Part shown: piece by piece, positions 56,769-64,000 of the stretch | How the letters are laid out: every line of letters begins with the position of its first letter | How positions within the stretch are numbered: position 1 is the stretch's first letter | Origin: Hemerocallis citrina | Taxonomy: Eukaryota > Streptophyta > Magnoliopsida > Asparagales > Asphodelaceae | NCBI GenBank assembly: GCA_017893485.1 | Contig: CM030362.1 | Coordinates: forward strand, 184,782,175 to 184,846,174 | Direction of reading: 5' to 3' | DNA: 64,000 nt | The notes under the pieces: model-generated | Database searches by the model: none | Told to the model about the DNA's origin: nothing | What the model saw: only the letters and a program-made list of their open reading frames with translations | Position numbers and translations under genes: made by a program

Positions 56769-56914
56769 CGATAAGGTTAACAGAGAGATTGGAAAATATG
56801 ATTTGATTATTGGAATCAAATATAACTGTGTACAATGACTCCTATATATAGGAGGGAACCAAATACTAAACTGATACATCTCCGATATGAGACTATATAA
56901 TACAATATCTAACA
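56769..56914 (-). repeat. 3' LTR of the copia element (146 bp)
   Basis: It is matched by the copy at 60710 over its whole length ('ggttaacagagagattgg' to 'atacaatatctaaca'). Confidence 0.9.
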
Positions 56915-57011
56915 CCCCCTTTCAAACTCATGATGAGTTGAACAGTGCGAGTTTCCCCACCAAATAACAAAATCTCTGGACAGTATGAGACTTGGTGAAG
57001 AAGTTTGCTGT

Positions 57012-57821
57012 TTATTGTGAAGAATTAACAGAGTTAAGAGAAATGGTCGCTGCTACAAAGCGCTCACGAACATATTGACAATCTATCTCTATGTGCTTTG
57101 TTCGCTCATGAAAGACCGAGTTGCTTGCAATGTGCAATGCACTCTGATTATCACAATGAAGAGGAGTAGCGTCTGTGAGAGTTATACCCATATCTGATAA
57201 AAGCCAACGAACATGAATGATTTCTCTAGTAGTGGTTGTCATTGCTTTGTACTCAGCTTCGGTTAAAGAACATGCTACAACTGCCTGTTTCTTGCTTCCC
57301 CACGAGATGAATGAATCACCAAAAAATAGATAGAAACCTGTGGTAGACTGTTTGGTGGTAGGATTACCTGCCCAATCTGAATCAAAATACGCGTGGAGCT
57401 CTAGGGTGGATGTGGAAGCCATGAATAGTGACCAAGTGATAGTGCCCAAAAAAAAAAAATTGATTCTCGTAGTACGTAGATATCTGAGGATCCGAAGAAG
57501 AGCACCATAGTGAATTGATGTAGGAGCAGAGACAAACTGACTAACAATACTAACTGCATAAGCAATATCGGGTCTGGTCATGCATAAGTAGACAAGCTGT
57601 CCAATAATCTGTCTATATCTAACAGGGTCAGGAAGGAGCTCACCATCTGTGGGATGAAGTTTCACATGAAGCTCTAAGCGAGTGTCGGCCGATCGACTGT
57701 TAGATAGACAAGCAGCAGAGATAAAATCTGATGTATATTTCTGTTGAAAAATAAGTATCCCCCGAGACCCGTGGGAAATCTCTAGGCCCAGAAAGTAGTG
57801 TAATCTGCCAAGATCGTTCAT
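57012..57821 (-). pseudogene. pol: Copia RT C-terminus and RNase H
   Basis: The minus-strand frame opens with 'MNDLGRLHYFLGLEISHGS', the RT end, then 'RYRQIIGQLVYLCMTRPDI', 'YFDSDWAGNPTTKQSTTGF' (RNase H Asp near 57370), 'QAVVACSLTEAEYKAMT' (Glu) and 'LHCDNQSALHIASNSVFHE' (Asp near 57150). It is the only long open part of this element. Confidence 0.92.
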
Positions 57822-58500
57822 ATGGAACTGCTGGTGAAGGTACTTCTGTGTGGAGGCAATTCTTGCAGAATTGTCCCAGTGATAATCATGTCATCAGCAA
57901 ATAATAATAGAAGGCCCCTTCCTTACGGTACTGACTGCATAAGCATAGAATGGCTCTGTGAACTTAGACTAAAATCAGCCTGAGTGATAACACTGCGAAA
58001 ACACTCAAACCAGGCTCGAGGGCCTGTTTCGGACCATATATAGCCCATACGAATGGAAAACATGACGAGGAGTGGTAAGACCAGGAGGAGGATGCATGTA
58101 AACAACTGTAGATAAGGTACCATAAAGAAAAACATTCTTCATGTCCATCTGATATAACGGCCACTGACGAATAGCGGCAACGGCAAGAAGAGTGCGAACA
58201 GTAGTCATCTGTGCAACCAGGGTAAAAGTCTCATCATAATCAATACCATGCTCCTGAGTAAATCCTCTGGCAACAAAACAAGCCTTGTGCCACTTAATGG
58301 AGCCATCAGGTCGATATTTGACCTTGAAAATCTATTTGCAGCTAACAGGCTGGACGCCCACAGGCAGTGGAACAACATCCCAAGTGCCAGTCTGATCAAA
58401 AGCACCAAACTCCTCCCACCATTCAGGATATTGAATGGCTTCCTGGTAGGTTCTGGGCTCTCGTGTAGAGTGTATGGCAGTGAGATACACATAAAACTAT
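57822..58500 (-). pseudogene. pol: Copia reverse transcriptase, broken
   Basis: In several frames on the minus strand: 'DETFTLVAQMTTVRTLLAV'-type palm start, 'QWPLYQMDMKNVFLYGTLS' near 58110-58165 (MD-VKNAFLHG motif) and the catalytic box FADDMIITG near 57875-57901. A 5'-proximal stop and at least two frame changes separate these. Confidence 0.85.
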
Positions 58501-59700
58501 GGTGAGTAGGAGGTTAGGGTGGCAAAACCAAACAGGTCAGAAGGACCAGTGGCATCAGGTGTGTAACGAGCAGGTGGAATGCCCAAGGTAGGACATGCAG
58601 ATTGACAGACCGCTGGAGGATGAACCGGCTGAGGAGGTGAGATAGGTTGTGGGAGTAGGGAAGTAGGTGGTGAGGGGGCATGATACTGTGGGGATGCAGG
58701 TGGTGTCTCCATAGGATGAGGAATAGGTGGAATGTCAATATGAGATGGGAAGGGAACTAAAGGAGTGGGATCAAATGGAATGCGGGAAAGTCTGGCCGGG
58801 GAAGGAAGTGTAACAATAGGGGGGTCAAGAAAACTAGCATCCTCGGGCGAGGTTAGGTAGTAGGGAGAGTCTTCCACAAAGGAGACATGTCGAGAAATAC
58901 GAACACGACCCATGATAGGATCAAAACAATGATAACCCTTATGTTCCAGACTGAGACCTAAATGAACACACTTATTTGTTCGAGCTGTGAGCTTCGTGCG
59001 CTTAGTGGAAGGGAGAAGGACAAAATAGGTGCACCCAAAGGTACAAAGCATATTGTAGTTCGGTGGAGAGTGAGGAAGAGCCTCATAAGGTGAGGTGCCA
59101 GATAGAGCAGACGAGGGAGCGATGTTAATTAGACAGACAGATGTCATGATAGCTTCAGCCCAGAAAGAACGAGGAACAGAATCGGAGTGTAGTAGAGCAC
59201 GAGCCGTCTCAAGGATGTGACGATGCTTGCGTTCAGCTACACAATTCTGTTCATGTGTGTGAGGGCAAGATTACTGAAAGACTGTACCATGAGATTAAAG
59301 GATTGATCTCATAGCAGTAGAAGTGTACTCACGAGCACCGTCAGAGCAAAAGGTTTTAAAATGCACACCAAACTGAGTGTGAACCAGGTTTGTAAAGAAC
59401 TGGTAAATGTCAGGTATCTCAGAGCGTTGGCGTATAAGAAACACCCATGTGTATCGAGTAAAGTCATTGATGAAACAAACATAGTAGAGATAACATTTGT
59501 GAGAAGGTGTAGGAGATGATCTCTATATGTCAGAGTGAATAAGTTGAAAAGGATGGGTGGTGTGGGTGGTACTTTTGTGATTAAATGGGAGGGATATATG
59601 TTTGGCCAAATGACAACCTTGACAATCAGACAAATGAGTAAAAGAAAGAGAACCAAGGACACCACTACAGGCTAAAGTCTTGAGTCGAGACGCACTAATA
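58501..59700 (-). pseudogene. pol: Copia integrase
   Basis: The minus-strand reading has 'DLWHKSLGHISASRLKTL' and C-x2-C ('DCQGCHLAK') in the HHCC region near 59605-59735. Core motifs are 'IHSDI' near 59525, 'FCSDGAREYTS' near 59310-59340 and 'ERKHRHILETARALL' near 59190-59235, so D, D and E are present. The C-terminal part contains 'CVHLGLSLEHKGYHCFDP' and a Pro-rich linker. Stops lie near 59522 and 59273. Confidence 0.88.
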
Positions 59701-60114
59701 TGTCCTAAACTTTTGTGCCACAGATCAGCATCAGAGTGTACAACTCCAGCAAAATGCTGATGAGTTCTATGTACATGAAGAAAATCTAGGTGATATAGAC
59801 GACCATGTCGATTAGCCCGCCCAAACTACTTACCCGTATGAGAGTCAGTAATAGAACAACCGACAGAATCAAATGTAACAACAAGACAACTCTCGCATAG
59901 TGCACTAATGGAAATAAGGTTCATGGATAAATGCGGATCGTAAAGAACACAGAGCAATGTGAGAGTGGGAGAGCTAATAGACCCTGAGTGTGTGGTGAGA
60001 AGGAGTGAGCCATCGGCTGTATGGATGGAGAGTGAGAGGAAAGTGTAGTGCTGGTGGTGAGCTATGTATAGTTACAAGTAAGATAATGTGAACCACCAGA
60101 ATCTAAAATCCAGG
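59701..60114 (-). pseudogene. pro: Copia protease and GAG-pre-integrase
   Basis: 'SWILDSGGSHYLT' at about 60075-60114 is the copia protease catalytic motif, with the canonical D-S-G kept and the following Ala changed to Gly. A stop follows near 60064. 'LDPHLSMNLIS'-type sequence and 'GRANRHGRLYHLDFLHVH' continue to the integrase. Confidence 0.82.
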
Positions 60115-60126
60115 AAGAAAATTGTT

Positions 60127-60601
60127 GGGGGGGGGGGGGGGGTTGGTTTCGGGTATAGGGAAAGAGGGTTGCGGGTATGAAATGAGAGATAGGGTTTTAG
60201 GGTTTGAAATATTTGGGTTTAGGGTAAAGGAGGTGGCGGCTAGAGGAAGACGATGGGAGAGCAACGAGAAGGGAGCAGTGGTTGTCAGGGGGCACTGGCG
60301 ATAAGGAGGAGGGAGCCCATAAAGGCGGTCTGGCCGACGCAGAGGGTGGAGCAGATGTACTAGGGGTTTGGGTGTTTGGGCTTAGGGAGATGTGGAGGTC
60401 GTCAGAGATGTGGAGGTGGTTGGGAGATGGGGTTTGGTGATGTTGCTGCGGTTTGGGTCGTCGGGAGTCGGAGCAGTCGGAGATGAGGATGATGGTATTG
60501 ATGCCGGAGTTTGTTGTTGATGATGATGGTGAGAGATAGGGTTTCTTCTTATTCTTGATGATGATAAGGCAGTCAGAGCGACTGTTTCTTCCTCTTCTTC
60601 G

Positions 60602-60652
<51 letters not shown>

Positions 60653-60697
60653 TTGAATTCTTGGGTTTTCAGAAGAATGAAAATTTTGTATAACTCG
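60127..60697. other. Non-gag segment between copia primer site and protease
   Basis: It starts with a run of 16 G (60127-60142) and ends with an (ATT)n run of about 50 bp (60602-60653). Between them the minus strand is Pro/Ser/Thr-coding and reads like a leader ('aaaccctaaaaccctatctc'), without zinc knuckle or Gag motifs. It may be a captured host fragment or an unusual leader. Confidence 0.5.
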
Positions 60698-60709
60698 GCT
60701 CTGATACCA
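60698..60709 (-). other. Copia primer-binding site (initiator-Met tRNA)
   Basis: On the minus strand 'tggtatcagagc', directly inside the LTR. Confidence 0.85.
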
Positions 60710-60857
60710 CGATAAGGTTAACAGAGAGATTGGAAAATATGACTAGATTATTGGAATCAAATATAACTGTGTATAATGACTCCTCTATATAGGAGGGAAC
60801 CAAATACTAAACTAATACATATCCGATATCGGACTATATATAATACAATATCTAAAA
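60710..60857 (-). repeat. 5' LTR of the copia element (148 bp)
   Basis: It is colinear with 56769-56914. Its outer end has mutated (TGT to TTT on the minus strand). Confidence 0.9.
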
Positions 60858-60862
60858 TTTAC

Positions 60863-62845
60863 AACTAATTGTTGTCGTACTATTCAAACTTGAGGTACAA
60901 AAACTCCATGATGGAAATTTCAGATTCGAGCATCCGAAATGCTGAAAAGTAAATGTATACAGTATTATACATGAACATGATTATTGTGTACATCTCAGAA
61001 AGTATATTAACTAATGATAGTAGAATACACTGAGAACACCAAAGTTAATTGTCAATTATTTTTCATCCTTGATATACAGAGCAATTACTTCATTAGAACT
61101 AAACAACAACATCTGTCTGACTTCTCAATAATTCATGCAATAGATAACATCACTATATATTGCCATGTAAGTTTCCTTTTTTTTGTATGACATTTACAAC
61201 TCTTTCATATTAGATCAATTAAATATTTCTTTTATATTACTGACATTATAATGCTTATTTTCATATGTTGCATCGTTCTGAAGACGTACTGTAGGCATGT
61301 GCCCACGGGCAAATCTAGTAATCCAACAAATTGCATGTGTCCGTGAGCTATAAACTGCATTGCAGCATGATTTTAAACCGTATGAGTTATGAACTGCATA
61401 TAAGCCTCCTAAATAATTAAATTGCATAGCCAACATGAACAACAAAGTGTTCAGATATTACATTGTTTGTAAAGGAGGTTCCTCCAAACTAGAAGACTAA
61501 TCCTATAGAAAGACCATGCTTATTTTGTTATCTCATTTAAGTGTGTATCTCACTAGATAAGTCAGCTGAAAAAACTTCACTATGAAAATGTTCTATTAAT
61601 TATTAATAAATTATCAAACTTAAAACAAAATCTTCTATCTCACATCCAAACATAAAAACTCAATCACTAATTTGATCAAGTAGTTCTCTTAATTACATGA
61701 AATAAATGAAGATGAAGTAATACATTTCAGTCCTGTAAATTATTTCAATATATGTTTCTTTACAAATAAAAAACTTATTTCAATATATGTTTCTTTACAA
61801 ATAAAAAACTTATATGGAATAAATTAACAATGTGTACTTCATTTATTGATGACCCTCAAATGCATAACAATGCAAGTTAACATCGAATTGCAATCTTACA
61901 ATCTACACGTACAAATTCACTTACCTTCATCAACAATCAAAATCACAAAATCAAGCAAAATCTAAATCAACAAACAAAAGAAATTATCAAGATTCAAGCA
62001 AAACAATAAAAGGAGCTAGTTCAAATACAGCATGAGCTAACCATTACCATTAATAGTACCTTGGATGATTGTAAATTATACTGGCTTAGGGTTACACTTA
62101 TTAAAATATTATAAATGGATTAATTTTATCTTAAGCACCATACACTATTAGTCTATTACCACCTTTTCACATTTGTTAATTATTTAGGACTTCAAGTTTG
62201 ATGGTTGAAATATATTCATTTAAATCCTTTTGATTCATTTTAAGGAAAGAAAAACTTTCAAGCATAATGGAAAATTAATGTATCCAGATTGTCGAGCACT
62301 TCATTTGTATTTTAACTCAAATTATTTTCAAATACACTAAAATAAAATTTAAACAAAATAAAGAACTCGACACAGTTTTCTTTATATTTGCAATATTAAT
62401 ATCTTAACAATAAGAAGCAGTAGTAACAGTTAGCACCACTGGTTTATAGTCGGAATAAATGATATAATTCTCTTTTTAATAATTTTTTTCATCATCACAG
62501 TCTCCACAACCATTACCTATACTCCAAACACTCTGAATTATAGGTTATTACAAAATAAATTTCCCAAAACAATAAGAACATGAAAGCAGAGAGAGTCCAG
62601 CTACCCTAGTTTGTCCTATTCGCATAAATATATAGGTTACTCTAATCAAAATCAATCAATGTATATTTTAACCAAAAGATCATCCACAATCTATGTCCAA
62701 TCCAAACCTAAATCAATCCACAATCACTAATTATTACTCACAATATCACAAATAATTATTACTCACAATCACTAATTGCAAAAATTATCCAAATTTATCT
62801 CAATATAAAAAATAATTATTTTCAAAATATCTAGGGTTTGAGGAA
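60863..62845. other. AT-rich DNA, no gene; one fragment of the 322-bp repeat
   Basis: 'atccaacaaattgcatgtgt' through 'gagttatgaactgcatataa' (61318-61400) matches the tandem repeat at 55680. A 37-bp direct duplication, 'ttatttcaatatatgtttct', lies at about 61739 and 61776. Otherwise nothing is recognised. Confidence 0.5.
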
Positions 62846-62948
62846 GATAGAGATGGAGGAGGACGACGAGCAAGCAACAGGCGGCGAGGGGTCATCGGCA
62901 GCAGACGGGCACGAGCTAGCGACGGGCTGCGACGATGGATCAGCGGGC

Positions 62949-63470
<522 letters not shown>

Positions 63471-63472
63471 AT

Positions 63473-63548
63473 GATACACCGGTGTTTTAAAATACTGAGG
63501 TAAAATGCTAGGGTAGCGCACCCCCCCCCTCCCCCACACACACACACC
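63473..63548. repeat. Palindromic motif plus C-rich/(CA)n run
   Basis: 'acaccggtgttttaaaatac' with 'tgaggtaaaatgctaggg' echoes the hairpin minisatellite at 10890-11095. Poly-C and (CA)n follow to 63546. Confidence 0.6.
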
Positions 63549-64000
63549 TCTTTTAAGATCGTCGGTTTATCCCTCTTATTTTGTAGTGCAAAATTAATGA
63601 TTTTTCAATTGTATAACTTGGCACTATATAATGCATGGGAAAGAAGGCTCTGAATAACTTGAGTTTTTGTGTATATGGTCTTATGACGTTACAAATTGTT
63701 TGGATCGTCCATATAAAACCCCATAATGGGTACAACTACTTTGTATGAGGGAGTTTTCCTCCTACAAATATGAAGCTCCCTTTTCTCAAAATATTTTTAG
63801 TTAACGAATAAAAATATTCTTTTTATCGTGGTCAAAAATTGGTACTTAAAATAATGAGTTCTTCTATGATGCAAACTTTTAACTATCTTAACCACTTCTA
63901 AACAGCCTTTACAAAAGTGGAGTTAATTTTCAATTTCTTTCAAATCAGAGTTAGTTTTGGTATTTATTCTTTAAACAAATCAATAAATATATTGTAACGC
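63549..64000. other. AT-rich DNA to window end
   Basis: No coding signal. The last bases, 'tgtaacgc', could be the start of another LTR, but this is too short to call. Confidence 0.3.

Larger units (their letters stand above)
56769..60857 (-). mobile_element. Ty1/copia element, degenerate, minus strand
   Basis: Short LTRs at 56769-56914 and 60710-60857 are flanked by TTTAC (56764-56768 and 60858-60862). An initiator-Met primer site adjoins the right LTR. Protease, GAG-pre-integrase, integrase, RT and RNase H follow from right to left, the copia order. The length is 4.1 kb, and the space where gag should be is only about 550 bp and lacks a zinc knuckle. Many stops and frame changes are present. 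Confidence 0.92.

Overview
The window looks like intergenic heterochromatin from a flowering plant. I see no convincing host protein-coding gene, rRNA or tRNA gene. The evidence for a plant is the set of element lineages (Tat-type and Tekay-type Ty3/gypsy elements, Ty1/copia, a Mutator-like foldback), initiator-Met-tRNA primer sites, plant-style GT-AG introns and long AT-rich stretches. I cannot name the species.

Layout. 1-5025 is a GC-rich tandem-repeat region (116-, 71- and 70-bp arrays) that resembles the 3' noncoding part of a Tat-type element. 5483-6103 is a solo LTR of the same family. 6104-10469 is probably another long LTR with uncertain edges. 10470-11914 is unassigned DNA that includes a palindromic minisatellite and part of a ~322-bp tandem repeat. 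From 11915 to 55660 runs one large Tat-type element with 575-bp LTRs and the target duplication GTATA. It inserted into the ~322-bp tandem repeat, which resumes at 55661. 56769-60857 is a degenerate minus-strand Ty1/copia element (duplication TTTAC). The last 3 kb is AT-rich DNA with microsatellites.

The Tat element is split by four insertions, three of them inside or beside its coding regions. These are: a Tekay-type solo LTR (15650-19712, duplication CCGAA) that itself carries a 756-bp Mutator-like foldback (17260-18015, 9-bp duplication TAAAATATA); a full Tekay-type element (21327-33379, plus strand, ACCTC/ACATC); a divergent solo LTR (37984-41335, GAAAC/GGAAC); and a second full Tekay-type element (41356-52953, minus strand, CCTTA). 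Removing all of these leaves about 12.7 kb, a normal size for the lineage. What remains is, in order, gag, protease, RT, RNase H with an extra RNase H, integrase, a 115-bp array, an antisense gene, a 99-bp array and the 3' LTR.

The most interesting signal is in the two Tekay-type copies. Both carry two intron-like insertions at the same places, one inside gag (76-77 bp) and one at the gag/protease boundary (151-161 bp). Removing the GT...AG segments restores contiguous family-typical reading. In the minus-strand copy the unspliced gag frame stops exactly at the TAG that forms the 3' splice site of intron 2. Splicing could therefore decide between Gag and Gag-Pol. A second candidate is the Tat antisense gene, which has its own introns and lies directly downstream (in its own direction) of a 99-bp tandem array in which most units carry W-box-like, G-box-like and GACGTC motifs. 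All element proteins are damaged by stops, frameshifts or lost catalytic residues. Everything here was read by eye, and similarity statements rest on motif recognition, not searches.
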